18,906 bases of DNA from JBBAEA01 sp041656175 (GCA_041656175.1 JBBAEA010000068.1:1-18906), one strand, 5' to 3'; positions 1 to 8,323 are shown, numbered from the stretch's first letter. The notes: generated by a model from the letters alone, not told the origin. Translations and numbers: made by a program.

Positions 1-732
1 AGTGCTAATGACGATAGGGTGCATCAAGTTTTGTGCTGCAAGACTTTTTAGCGTATTTGTGCCTAAAGTTGGTAGCAGACGCAAGCAGTCTCCAACGGCG
101 AGGTAGGGGTTATGGGCGATGGCGCTGCGTACTTCGTATTGAAATATGTGCTTGGATTCTAGAATACAGCGCAAAGCCTCGTAAACACAGGGCTGTCTAC
201 TGGCAATAAAAATGATATCTGCTTCTTTTATGCGCGGGTTTTCGCAAAGGATTTGTACCACTGAGGGTTCACTAGATCTTAGCAGTGCTTGTAAATTCGT
301 GTGTTTTGCCGTGCGCGCCATCGCTTTTTGGACTCCCAAGGGTTTTCCTAAAATGCGTGCAACCCATGATTCGGGCTCTGGCGCGAGCGCGCGGCGGTGC
401 GGGCCATAATCACTTAGAAAAGCGCGCGTACACGGTGTTAGAATACTGGCGAGCGTTTCGTTTGTGCTTTCGCAGGCGTATGCCGCTTTTATTCGTTGGT
501 GCAGCCCCGCGTCGTTTTTCATAAGCGCGTAGCTTTGTGCAAAGATAATGAGGTTTCTTCTAGCCCAAGGGTTATTTTCGCAAAAAGAGCGATATATGCT
601 CGATTCTATGCTATAAAATATCGATTCTTCGTTTACAAGGCGTATTTTTTCTATGATCATGGAGCGCGCAATCGTCGTATCGGCCTGTTGCTCTATGGGT
701 ATGAAAAAATCAGTTATCGTGTGTTTAGGCAT
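1..732 (-). CDS. Helical-repeat protein of unknown function (3' end off window)
   Basis: The minus strand is open from an ATG at 732 through base 1 (244 codons) with no stop, so the C-terminus lies outside the window. The visible protein starts MPKHTITDFFIPIEQQ. It is predicted mostly helical and carries recurring Asn-Pro turns (NNPWARRN, ENPRIKEAD, HNPYLAVGD) spaced by Leu/Ala-rich helices. This pattern suggests a HEAT-like or leucine-rich-variant solenoid; similar 'NP...LLP.L..LA' repeats occur in uncharacterised deltaproteobacterial proteins (recollection, not a search). There is no signal peptide or membrane segment. No strong Shine-Dalgarno precedes the ATG. It is separated from priA by a 261-bp spacer with a structured repeat, so it is probably its own transcription unit. 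Function unknown; a protein-binding scaffold is an inference. Confidence 0.72.
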   Translation of the reverse strand, partial: MPKHTITDFFIPIEQQADTTIARSMIIEKIRLVNEESIFYSIESSIYRSFCENNPWARRNLIIFAQSYALMKNDAGLHQRIKAAYACESTNETLASILTPCTRAFLSDYGPHRRALAPEPESWVARILGKPLGVQKAMARTAKHTNLQALLRSSEPSVVQILCENPRIKEADIIFIASRQPCVYEALRCILESKHIFQYEVRSAIAHNPYLAVGDCLRLLPTLGTNTLKSLAAQNLMHPIVIST

Positions 733-841
733 TAAAAAAGCGTATGATTTTGGCTTGAAACTGATTTTGTGCGTCTATTTTTTTAAGCTAGCGTGGGGTT
801 TAATTCAGTTTAAGCTTAAAGCCAAGGTTTGAGACTGGGGG

Positions 842-983
842 GTAGCGCAAGATCGCCCGCAAAAGAAGTCAGTGAGCGCAGTTTGTGCGGTGGTTTGCCG
901 ATTAGGCAAAACGACGCACAAACTGTTGCGCGAACTGGCTTATTTTAAGGGAAGCTTGCGCGTAGGGGGGCGTTGAGCCCCCC
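842..983 (+). repeat. GTAG-headed structured element A (142 nt, two hairpins)
   Basis: This fills most of the 261-bp spacer between priA and the left-end gene. GTAG at 842-845 begins a long imperfect hairpin: GCGCAAG (845-851) pairs with CTTGCGC (955-961), CAGT/ACTG and GCGC/GCGC pair inside it, then GTTTGTGCG (881-889) pairs with CGCACAAAC (915-923), and TTTGCC/GGCAAA closes a GATTA loop. A second GTAG (962-965) is followed by a short stem, GGGGGC/GCCCCC with a GTTGA loop (966-982). It starts 10 nt past the priA stop codon on the transcribed strand. No T-run follows on that strand, so it is not a classic intrinsic terminator. Element B (16158-16299) has the same layout and length. RNA hairpin, REP-type DNA element or 3' transcript stabiliser are all possible. 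Confidence 0.7.
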
Positions 984-993
984 GCGAAAAAGT

Positions 994-3480
994 TTACATC
1001 ATGTCGAGGGGGTCGATATCGATGATAACTTTTATTTTAGCGAAATTTTTTCGAATGTTGTTGCTGTGGTGTTGTATTTTTTGCAGCCATGTGTGGAGTT
1101 GTGAACGGTGTTGGTGTTTGAGCATGATTTGGTAGCGGCTGTTTCCGCGCAATATGAGTATTGGTGCGGGTGCGGGGCCTAGTGCGACGCCATCTTTTGG
1201 GCTGTGGCGGCGTGCGATTTGGGCGAGAAATTGGGCGAGTCGTTCGACGGAGGAGATGTCTTCGCCTTCGATGCGAATGAGGATGAGGGAGTGGAATGGA
1301 GGGTAGGCGAGTGCGTGGCGTAGGCGTAGTTCGTTGAGTGCGAAAGTGTTGTAATCGCTTGCGATGACGGCTTTTAGTACGGGGTGTTCGGGTACGAGGC
1401 TTTGGATGAGAACGCGACCTTGGCGGTTGCCGCGGCCTGCGCGGCCGGCGACTTGGGTTAGGATTTGGAAGCAGCGTTCGGAGGCGCGGAAGTCGGGGAA
1501 GTTGAGGCTGAGGTCGGCGGAGATGACGCCTACGAGGGTGACGTTGTGGATGTCGTGGCCTTTGGCGAGCATTTGTGTGCCAACGAGAATGTCGAGGCTG
1601 CCGGTTCTAAAGCGATCGAGGATGTTGCGCAGTCCTGCGGCGGAGGCGCGGTCGCGATCGAGGCGTTCGATTTGGGCGGTGGGGAAGCGTTTTTGTAGTA
1701 TGCCGACGAGGCGTTCGGTGCCGTAACCGAGGCGTCCGAGGTCTGGGCGTAGGCATTTGGGGCAGTGCTCGGGGATGGCTTGTTCGTAGTTGCAATAGTG
1801 GCAGCGGAGTTGTTTGGCGTATTGGTGGTAGGTTAGGCTGACGGCGCAATGTGGGCAATAGATGGCGTGGCCGCAGTAGTCGCATTGTATAAAGGTCGAG
1901 TAACCGCGGCGGTTGAGAAAGACGATGACTTGTTCGCGGCGTTCAAGCGTTTGGGTGATGGCTTCACAGAGTTCGGGGCTTATGAGGCGTTGTTCGAGTT
2001 CGATTTGGATGCGTGCGTCGGCATCGAGGGTTGCCGCAAGGTCGGGGTCGAGTTGCTTGCGGTTTTGGCTGCTCATGTCGATGATTTTTAGCTCTGGCAT
2101 GGGGCGAGCTAGTGGGCGTTCGCAGAGGCTGAGGTAGTGGAGTTTGCCATTTTTGGCTTTGGTGAAGGATTCGAGTGAGGGGGTTGCAGAGCCTAATATT
2201 ACGGGGCAGTCCCATTGTTTTCCCAGTACTAGCGCCATGTCGCGTGCGTGGTATCGCGGGCTTTCGGATTGTTTAAAAGAGCCGTCGTGCTCCTCGTCAA
2301 CGACGATAAGGCCGAGATTTTGTACGGGTGCAAAAAGTGCTGAGCGCGCGCCTAGGGCGATGTGAACGCGTCCGCTTTGTATGCGGGCCCATGCGTCGAA
2401 GCGCTCTGCCTCCGAGAGCTGGCTGTGTAGAACGGCGACGTCGTCACCGAAGCGTCCACGGAATATCGCGCAAAACTGAGGGGTGAGGGATATTTCAGGA
2501 AGAATAAGCAGTGCGCCTTTGCCTTTGTTTCGCAACTGCTCCATGACGCGGAGGTAGACTTCGGTTTTTCCTGATCCTGTAACGCCGTGTAGTAAAAAGC
2601 CCTTAAAGCCGTTTTGCGCTAGAATGCTTTCGATGGCTTCATTTTGCTCATCGCTAAGCGAAATAACATTCGACTCTGTGACGCAATCATCGAATGAAAA
2701 ACGGTGTTGAGTCTCTTCATAGCTACGAACAAGGCCGAGTTCTTCGAGTCGCCGAACGATGTTTCCGCAGTAACCAAAGTGCTGGTTTAGTGTTGTTGTT
2801 GTGAGTCGTCCTTGTGTTTTGATGAGCTGCAGAATGCTTTCTTGCTTTGTCCCGAGTTTTCGCTTGGATTCGACGTCCTTGATGGCTTCAATATAGATGA
2901 CGCTACTTTCTTCGCGGCGTTTCTGTTCAAGTTTCCAATTTCCGTGGACTATGCCTTTATCGAGCCAGGCGTCGAGTTGAAAGTAGCTGATGTTCGCTGA
3001 TTTACAGAGCTCTGAGGCTGTTAACGCGTTTTCTGCCAAAAGTTCAGCCACTTTTTCTAGGTTTTTGCACTCTTCATCGCTTAAGCCATCCTCTGGTCGG
3101 GGGGCGCGGCCCCACTGGTAAACACAAGTTCCATCACGCATCAAACCGTGTGGTATGGCAAGATTAATGCATAAGCCAATGGGTTCATGATAGTAGCTTG
3201 CCATGAAGCTTAGCATCTGCACCATCGGCGGGGTTAGCAGTGGGAAGTCTTTGACGATCGCAGAAACTTTGCGGATTTTGTAGGATACTTTTGGGGCATG
3301 GTCGTAGACTTTTAGTATGATGCCCGACATGGTTTTTTGCCGAAATGGCACCTGAACGAGTGTACCGACGCGCAGGCGTTTTGCTGCGTCTTGTACAGCG
3401 TAGGTAAAGGTTTGCGGGAGTGGTAGGTCTAGTGCAACCTCGACGAATTGAACGTTTTCGCTGTTGCTTTTAGCTAACAA
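994..3480 (-). CDS. priA: Primosomal protein N' (PriA), replication-restart helicase
   Basis: PriA is a 3'-5' superfamily-2 DNA helicase that recognises stalled forks and reloads the replicative helicase. Using the TTG at 3480 gives 828 residues. The N-terminus then reads VQFVEVALDLPLPQTFTY, the normal start of the PriA DNA-binding domain. Walker A GVTGSGKT is at about 299-306 and the DEEH box at about 395-398. Eight zinc-binding Cys lie at about 533, 536, 542, 545, 560, 563, 573 and 576. The late helicase motifs (GTQMLAKGHD, QVAGRAGRG) are intact. The frame stays open upstream to 3735, but that part overlaps the preceding gene and looks unlike PriA. A GGAG ten bases before the TTG supports this start. 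The gene begins 17 nt after the YhhN-family stop, so the two are probably co-transcribed. At 828 aa it is longer than E. coli PriA (about 730), partly through a winged-helix-like segment around residues 135-260. Confidence 0.95.
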   Translation of the reverse strand: MLAKSNSENVQFVEVALDLPLPQTFTYAVQDAAKRLRVGTLVQVPFRQKTMSGIILKVYDHAPKVSYKIRKVSAIVKDFPLLTPPMVQMLSFMASYYHEPIGLCINLAIPHGLMRDGTCVYQWGRAPRPEDGLSDEECKNLEKVAELLAENALTASELCKSANISYFQLDAWLDKGIVHGNWKLEQKRREESSVIYIEAIKDVESKRKLGTKQESILQLIKTQGRLTTTTLNQHFGYCGNIVRRLEELGLVRSYEETQHRFSFDDCVTESNVISLSDEQNEAIESILAQNGFKGFLLHGVTGSGKTEVYLRVMEQLRNKGKGALLILPEISLTPQFCAIFRGRFGDDVAVLHSQLSEAERFDAWARIQSGRVHIALGARSALFAPVQNLGLIVVDEEHDGSFKQSESPRYHARDMALVLGKQWDCPVILGSATPSLESFTKAKNGKLHYLSLCERPLARPMPELKIIDMSSQNRKQLDPDLAATLDADARIQIELEQRLISPELCEAITQTLERREQVIVFLNRRGYSTFIQCDYCGHAIYCPHCAVSLTYHQYAKQLRCHYCNYEQAIPEHCPKCLRPDLGRLGYGTERLVGILQKRFPTAQIERLDRDRASAAGLRNILDRFRTGSLDILVGTQMLAKGHDIHNVTLVGVISADLSLNFPDFRASERCFQILTQVAGRAGRGNRQGRVLIQSLVPEHPVLKAVIASDYNTFALNELRLRHALAYPPFHSLILIRIEGEDISSVERLAQFLAQIARRHSPKDGVALGPAPAPILILRGNSRYQIMLKHQHRSQLHTWLQKIQHHSNNIRKNFAKIKVIIDIDPLDMM

Positions 3481-3497
3481 TATTTTTACGCTCCAGG

Positions 3498-4202
3498 TTA
3501 CAGGCAAATACTCATGGCGATGAGGAACTGAGCGCCGTAGTATGTTAAGTGATTGTAAAATACAGCTTTGGGCGTGTTTTTTCGTCCTTCCCGATCGAAG
3601 TAGATGCCCGAGAGAATGAGATCGGAGGCTATGAATAGTATTCCAGCGATTGCCAAGACGTTGTATCGCGTAGATTCGAAATTTTGCATGAAGGCGGCGA
3701 TCAGAGCGCAAGCCGTCATCATTGAGAGTATCCAAGCATACAGCGAGCTTATGACTTTAAACTTCCCGTATACAAGGTTTAGGGGTTTTTCAAGGAACAT
3801 GGCGGTTGTGGCAAAGATTGCAGCCGCTCCTGCGGCCATGAGTAGGTGCGTGGGGCTAAGCTGCGCATCATTATAGATAGCGCCAATAAAGGGGAGGTGT
3901 CCAAGACTAAAGGCGATCATCCCCGCGCTTGTGTAGATCGCGCGTTCGTTTTGGTAAATCTGGCGTAGATCCAAAAACGCATCGCCGATTAAACCTAAAA
4001 TAAGGCCGCCTAGGATTAAGAACGCGTAAGTTTCCTTCGTTTGGTAGCTCGCATAGAGTGCAAGGGCTACAAAGCATAGGCTAGCTAGGACTTTAGTAAT
4101 TAAACCGTAAACGCCAGCGAACTTTATTCGTGTATATAGGAATACAGCGGTACAAAGCACGCCAAAAGCCAGTATAACAATGATAGTCGTTGAAACACAC
4201 AC
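3498..4202 (-). CDS. YhhN/TMEM86-family integral membrane protein (lysoplasmalogenase-like)
   Basis: From the GTG at 4202 this is a 234-aa very hydrophobic protein with about seven to eight predicted membrane helices. It has the family hallmarks GLIGDAFLDL (an acidic pair in a helix), FSLGHLPFIGAIY, SDLILSGIYFDRE and a C-terminal YYGAQFLIA. Eukaryotic TMEM86 members hydrolyse the vinyl-ether bond of lysoplasmalogens; the bacterial YhhN role is poorly known, so substrate is inference. The frame is open another 57 codons upstream (to 4373), but those codons run through an intrinsic terminator and an 18-bp palindrome and look non-protein-like, so a start near the first membrane helix is preferred. 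The Shine-Dalgarno is weak (GAG about 9 nt upstream). It lies directly upstream of priA. Start is uncertain; family is fairly sure. Confidence 0.8.
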   Translation of the reverse strand: MCVSTTIIVILAFGVLCTAVFLYTRIKFAGVYGLITKVLASLCFVALALYASYQTKETYAFLILGGLILGLIGDAFLDLRQIYQNERAIYTSAGMIAFSLGHLPFIGAIYNDAQLSPTHLLMAAGAAAIFATTAMFLEKPLNLVYGKFKVISSLYAWILSMMTACALIAAFMQNFESTRYNVLAIAGILFIASDLILSGIYFDREGRKNTPKAVFYNHLTYYGAQFLIAMSICL

Positions 4203-4216
4203 GATTTTTGTCTCAC

Positions 4217-4244
4217 AAAAAAGGCTCTGGACTAATCCAGAGCC
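4217..4244 (-). terminator. Rho-independent terminator just upstream of the YhhN-family gene
   Basis: On the minus strand GGCTCTGG, a 6-nt loop ATTAGT, and CCAGAGCC form a perfect 8-bp GC-rich stem followed at once by six T. This is the textbook intrinsic terminator shape. It faces transcription coming from the hyd operon. Its T-run ends only 14 nt before the preferred GTG start of the next gene, so it may act as an attenuator rather than a simple end point. Confidence 0.8.
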
Positions 4245-4324
4245 ATGATATTCGCCGAAAACGGGCCTAAATGCGAGCAATACCAAAACGGTCTTGCGCG
4301 CTAAAGCTAATTTTTGAGCTTTGC

Positions 4325-4371
4325 GCGGGGGGAACCTTTTTTCTTTTTGCAAAAAAAAAGGTTCCCCCCGC
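4325..4371. repeat. Perfect 18-bp inverted repeat (long hairpin)
   Basis: Arms 4325-4342 and 4354-4371 are exact reverse complements: GCGGGGGGAACC plus six T on the left, six A plus GGTTCCCCCCGC on the right, with an 11-nt loop. The base of the stem is G/C and the top is A/T, the reverse of what an intrinsic terminator needs. The G-run followed by AACC/AAAC and C-run recalls the shorter hairpins at 9107-9122 and 14379-14395. It has no GTAG head. Role unknown; it may end hyd transcription or be a mobile palindrome. Confidence 0.75.
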
Positions 4372-4422
4372 ACCCCCCTCCCAAAAAGAAAACAATATGG
4401 TGCAGCTTTTTTGTGTGCAGAC

Positions 4423-4619
4423 CGTGTGATTTTTAGCTGAACTGATTGTTTTATTCGATTGTCGATGAGCGATCTTTCTCGTTTACGAAAATGCTGAGGT
4501 TTTGCTTCAGAGCAAAGCTCTCTTTATTTTGAAAACTCGCCTGACTTTCGTTGTTTTAAGCAAGGGCAGGTTTGAAAGCTGCCCCTACTGTTTTTGCAAT
4601 TTTCACATTGTTCAGAGCT
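4423..4619 (+). repeat. Dispersed repeat, copy 1: modules a (4423-4521) and b (4523-4619)
   Basis: Module a contains the words TAGCTGAACTG, TTTTATTCGATTG and CTTCAGAGCAAAGCTCT. Module b contains TTTATTTTGAAAAC, CGCCTGACTTTCGTTGTTTT and CAATTTTCACATT. The same words recur on the opposite strand at 9403-9504 (a) and 9609-9683 (b), diverged but plainly homologous by eye. No reading frame is shared between copies, so this is non-coding. It fills the spacer between the hydA stop (4667) and the hairpin at 4325-4371. Module b here contains an extra hairpin (4564-4588) that the other copy lacks. Confidence 0.7.
4564..4588 (-). repeat. GTAG-headed hairpin inside repeat module b
   Basis: On the minus strand GTAG (4588-4585) is followed by GGGCAG (4584-4579), a 9-nt loop and CTGCCC (4569-4564), a perfect 6-bp stem. 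In the homologous module at 9609-9683 the equivalent place has only about ten unrelated bases, so the hairpin has been gained or lost between copies. Confidence 0.6.
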
Positions 4620-4666
4620 TCTCTAATGTACTTCGCATTATAGCTTGTATTTCTCTACAAAACGCC

Positions 4667-6451
4667 TCATTTTTTGAGTCTTTCATTGAACTTGCCGCGC
4701 GGCGTATAGCTTGTGTGCAGCAACTTATGGGCGAGGTGTCCGTTGGGTTCTCCCAAGTACTCTTTGTAAAGTTTTTGTACGTCGGGGTTTTCGTGTGAAG
4801 CACGAATTTTCTTGCTTTCGTCCTCGTTGTAGAGTGCTTTTGCCCGCTTTTCGCGGAAGTCCGCATCCTTACTTCGTGGTTGTCCGCCGCCCGCGATACA
4901 TCCACCGGGGCAGCCCATCACTTCGATGAAGTGGTAAGGCGATGTTCCCGCTTCGATTTCCTTGAGTAATACGTTTGCGCCCGCCAAACCGCTAGTGACG
5001 GCGATTTTAAGCGTTATGCCTTCAAACTGCTTGTACTCTGGTTTAGCGCCTTTGATCGTGATTTCGGCGGTTTTGATGGTTTCAAATCCGACGATTGGGG
5101 CGATATGTAGGTTGGTGAAAGGTATGGGATTACCTGTAATGATGGAGTATGCGGTTCTGAGTGCAGCTTCCATCACGCCACCGGTAACGCCAAAGATATC
5201 GGCGGCTCCCGAAGACAAACCGAGTGGGTAGTCGAATTCAGCGTCGGGTAGGTTAACGAAATCGATGCCAGCCGATTTTATCATCCGCGCTAGTTCACGT
5301 GTGGTAATCACAGCGTCGACGTCTCGTATACCATCGACGTTCATCACTTCGCGCTGGCTCTCATACTTTTTGGCCGTACACGGCATGACGGAGACCGTGA
5401 AGATTTTCTTGGGGTCGACGTTAATTTTTTTGGCATAGTAGCTCTTCACCAACGCGCCGAGCATACAGTGCGGGGATTTACACGACGAGAGGTGCGGCAA
5501 TTGATCGGGGAACTCGTGTTCGATGTGCTTAACCCAACCTGGCGAGCAGCTTGTAATCATGGGTACAACGACTTTGTCGCCTTCGAGGTGAGCTTTAAGT
5601 CGCGATAGCAACTCCGTACCTTCTTCAACGATGGTGACGTCGGCTCCAAAGTTGGTGTCGAAAACGTCGTCAAAGCCTAGTTCTCGTAAAGCAGCCGCTA
5701 GTTTAGCCGTTACACGAGTACCAACTGGCAGATCGAAGCACTCCCCGAGTGCAGCGCGTACTGCGGGTGCGGCTTGAACAATGACGCGAAGCTCTGGATC
5801 GTTTAAAGCGTTCCAAACTTTGTCGACATCTGCTGTTTCTGTCAGTGCGCCTGTTGGGCAAACGACAACGCATTGTCCGCACATGGTACAGTTTCCATCC
5901 TCAAGGGGAAGTTCCATGGCAGGGCTAATTTTGGTGTCATAGCCTCGATTTTGGCTAAAGATGGCGCCTACTTGCTGGATCTGGTTGCACGCCGTGACAC
6001 AGCGTCGGCAGAGTATGCACTTTCGTGTATCGCGCGTAATCGATGGGGAAATATCCAGTTGTGCTGGCGGAATCATTTTGGTAGCCGCGCAGTCTGGCGT
6101 TCCTAGCGTGTATCCAAGCTCTTGCAGCTCACAGTTCTGGTTCCTAACACAGGTCATGCACTCTTTGGGGTGATCCTCTACCATGAGTCCATAGAGTACG
6201 CGTCTAGCATCTCGAACTCGCTTTGAGTTGGTGTTAACGACCATGCCGTCCCAGGCTTTGACTATACAGGAGGCTTGTAGGTTTCTTGCGCCCTCGACCT
6301 CGACTGCACAAACCCTACATGCACCGACTTTATGCACATCTTTGAGGTAGCAGAGGGTGGGGATATTAATACCGCCTAGTTTCGCTGCTTCTAGGATGGT
6401 GGATCCTTCGGGGGCGGTGATAGCTTTACCGTTTATTTTGAGATTTATCAT
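4667..6451 (-). CDS. hydA: [FeFe]-hydrogenase catalytic subunit HydA (group A3-type, NAD(P)-linked)
   Basis: This 594-aa catalytic subunit makes or oxidises H2 at the H-cluster and exchanges electrons with HydBC and ferredoxin in the cytoplasm. In order it has a plant-type [2Fe-2S] site (C34, C45, C48, C62), a His-ligated [4Fe-4S] site (H94, C98, C101, C107), and two [4Fe-4S] sites (C145/148/151/155 and C188/191/194/198). The H-cluster domain has L1 TSCSPGW (300-306), L2 MPCTAKKYE (C358) and L3 EVMGCPGGC (C514, C518). The C-terminus is a small-subunit-like tail ending in HLAHKLLHTSYTPRG. L1 has Ser303 where clostridial and algal enzymes have the Cys that ligates the cluster; I recall this variant in other NAD(P)-linked HydA proteins. 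It starts 9 nt after hydB; the hydB stop TAG overlaps a strong TAGGAGG ribosome site. Length and domains look complete. Confidence 0.95.
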   Translation of the reverse strand: MINLKINGKAITAPEGSTILEAAKLGGINIPTLCYLKDVHKVGACRVCAVEVEGARNLQASCIVKAWDGMVVNTNSKRVRDARRVLYGLMVEDHPKECMTCVRNQNCELQELGYTLGTPDCAATKMIPPAQLDISPSITRDTRKCILCRRCVTACNQIQQVGAIFSQNRGYDTKISPAMELPLEDGNCTMCGQCVVVCPTGALTETADVDKVWNALNDPELRVIVQAAPAVRAALGECFDLPVGTRVTAKLAAALRELGFDDVFDTNFGADVTIVEEGTELLSRLKAHLEGDKVVVPMITSCSPGWVKHIEHEFPDQLPHLSSCKSPHCMLGALVKSYYAKKINVDPKKIFTVSVMPCTAKKYESQREVMNVDGIRDVDAVITTRELARMIKSAGIDFVNLPDAEFDYPLGLSSGAADIFGVTGGVMEAALRTAYSIITGNPIPFTNLHIAPIVGFETIKTAEITIKGAKPEYKQFEGITLKIAVTSGLAGANVLLKEIEAGTSPYHFIEVMGCPGGCIAGGGQPRSKDADFREKRAKALYNEDESKKIRASHENPDVQKLYKEYLGEPNGHLAHKLLHTSYTPRGKFNERLKK

Positions 6452-6460
6452 GTTTGCCTC

Positions 6461-8323
6461 CTAATACTGCACCGAGATAGCGTTGAACTTACATTTTTCC
6501 ATGCAAACGCCGCAGCGAATACATGCCTCTTGATCGATGAAGTGCGGTTTTTTAACCGAACCGCTAATAGCGTTGGTTGGGCAGTTTTTCGCACAAATAG
6601 TGCAGCCCACACAGGCTTTTTCGTCGATGAGGTAGCGTTTCAACGCCGTACACACATGTGCAGGGCAACGCTTGTCGTGGATATGCGCCTCGTACTCATC
6701 ACGGAAGTACTTAAGCGTAGTCAAGACTGGGTTTGGCGCTGTTTGCCCCAAGCCACACATAGCCGTGTCACAGATTGTCTTTGATAATGTCGACAGCGTC
6801 TCGATATCCTCGGCTACTCCTTTTCCTCGAACGATGCGCTGCAATATTTCTAAGATTCGCTTGGTGCCAACGCGGCAAGGTAGGCAGTGTCCACAAGACT
6901 CATCCTGCCCAAACTCCATGAAGTATCGCGCCGTATCGACTAAGCACGTGTTCTCGTCCATAGCGATAAGGCCGCCAGAGCCCATGATAGCGCCCATGGC
7001 CGAGAGCGACTCATAGTCTACCGATACATCGAGGTGATCGGCGGTTAGGCAACCACCTGAAGGGCCACCAGACTGCACAGCTTTAAAGGCTTTTCCACCG
7101 GTCATGCCACCACCAATGTCGTAGATCACTTCGCGCATCTTCATACCCATGGGAATCTCGACGATACCCGCGTTAACGATGTCGCCTGCGAGCGCGAAAA
7201 CCTTGGTTCCCTTGCTCTTTCCAACTCCGTAGGATGCGTACCACTCCGCGCCCTTCACGATGATGGCGGGGATGTTGGCTAAGGTCTCAACGTTGTTGAT
7301 AATCGTTGGGTAGCCAAAAAGCCCGCGTTGGAAGGGGAAGGGCGGTTTTTGCCTTGGCTCACCGCGCTTACCCTCAATAGAGTTGAGGAGCGCAGTCTCT
7401 TCTCCACAAACGAATGCCCCAGCACCGATCCGAACCTCTAAGTCAAAGGAGAAATCGCTGCCTAAAATATTCTCTCCAAGCAAACCAAAGGCTCTCGCCT
7501 CATCAATAGCAGCATTGAGACGCTCTACCGCAACGGGGTACTCCGCCCGAACGTAGAAGTAACCCTTTTTGGCGCCGATGGTGTAGCCCCCCAACATCAT
7601 CGCTTCGATAATGGAGTGTGGGTCACCCTCAAGTATACTTCGATCCATAAAAGCGCCAGGGTCTCCCTCATCGCCGTTACAAACCATGTACTTAATGTCG
7701 CCCTTAGCCTTGTAACCCGACTCCCACTTTACGCCCGCCGGGAAGCCCGCGCCACCTCGACCCCGAAGCCCCGATGCCTTAAGTACTTCGATCACGCCTT
7801 CGCGTTTGAGTTCGTTTAGCGCCTTTGCCATCGCGAAATATCCATCGTTGGCGATGTAGGCCTCTATGGAGCCGTACGGGATGCGACCGCAGTTGCGAAG
7901 TGCGATTTTTACCTGCTTACTAAAGAAATCTATCTCACTAATTTGGGGAATATGCTTATTACTGCGAGGATCTACGTAGGTATAGGCTTCTACAACGCTA
8001 CCGCCAATAAGGTGCTTATCGATGATTTCTTCCATCTTCTCAGCCGTTACCTTAACGTAGAGCACCCCGTCTGGCTCAATCACTACCAAGGGTCCCAAGG
8101 CGCACATTCCGATGCAGCCCGTCTCCACAAGGTAGAACTCACCCTCAAGTTTTCTCTCGGCAACGACTTTGTTAAAGGCCGTCGACACCGCTGCGCAGTC
8201 CGACGAAATACAGCCTGCACCGCCGCAAACGCGTACCGTCTTTTTGTAATTCTGTTTTGATTCCTTAAACGCGCGTTTAATGTTTTCCAGATCCGCTAGT
8301 GTCGAAATTTTTAGCTGACTCAT
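6461..8323 (-). CDS. hydB: Hydrogenase flavoprotein subunit HydB (NuoF-like, NAD(P)H-binding)
   Basis: This 620-aa subunit carries FMN and the NAD(P)(H) site of the HydABC/Hnd complex, the site where electron bifurcation is thought to occur. An N-terminal thioredoxin-like [2Fe-2S] domain has C33, C38, C70 and C74. The NuoF core shows GLRGRGGAGFPAGVKW (FMN/NAD loop) and NGDEGDPGAFMDR, then an SLBB region and a [4Fe-4S] site with ESCGHCLPCR and a later CGLG Cys. The C-terminus adds two ferredoxin-type [4Fe-4S] motifs (CVGCTICAKNC and CIRCGVCMEKC), as in HydB/HndC and unlike plain NuoF. Its ATG overlaps the hydC stop (ATGA) and has an AAGGAGG site 7 nt upstream, which indicates translational coupling. 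No defects are seen. Confidence 0.95.
   Translation of the reverse strand: MSQLKISTLADLENIKRAFKESKQNYKKTVRVCGGAGCISSDCAAVSTAFNKVVAERKLEGEFYLVETGCIGMCALGPLVVIEPDGVLYVKVTAEKMEEIIDKHLIGGSVVEAYTYVDPRSNKHIPQISEIDFFSKQVKIALRNCGRIPYGSIEAYIANDGYFAMAKALNELKREGVIEVLKASGLRGRGGAGFPAGVKWESGYKAKGDIKYMVCNGDEGDPGAFMDRSILEGDPHSIIEAMMLGGYTIGAKKGYFYVRAEYPVAVERLNAAIDEARAFGLLGENILGSDFSFDLEVRIGAGAFVCGEETALLNSIEGKRGEPRQKPPFPFQRGLFGYPTIINNVETLANIPAIIVKGAEWYASYGVGKSKGTKVFALAGDIVNAGIVEIPMGMKMREVIYDIGGGMTGGKAFKAVQSGGPSGGCLTADHLDVSVDYESLSAMGAIMGSGGLIAMDENTCLVDTARYFMEFGQDESCGHCLPCRVGTKRILEILQRIVRGKGVAEDIETLSTLSKTICDTAMCGLGQTAPNPVLTTLKYFRDEYEAHIHDKRCPAHVCTALKRYLIDEKACVGCTICAKNCPTNAISGSVKKPHFIDQEACIRCGVCMEKCKFNAISVQY

Noticed and set aside
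842..983. Integron attC site
   Set aside because: The conserved ends do not match the RYYYAAC/GTTRRRY core sites, and there is no integrase gene in the window.
3481..3735. N-terminal extension of PriA
   Set aside because: It overlaps the YhhN-family gene out of frame and has none of the normal PriA N-terminal sequence; the TTG at 3480 with GGAG upstream fits better.
4203..4373. 57-codon N-terminal extension of the YhhN-family protein
   Set aside because: It translates a terminator and an 18-bp palindrome; the resulting peptide is not membrane- or family-like.
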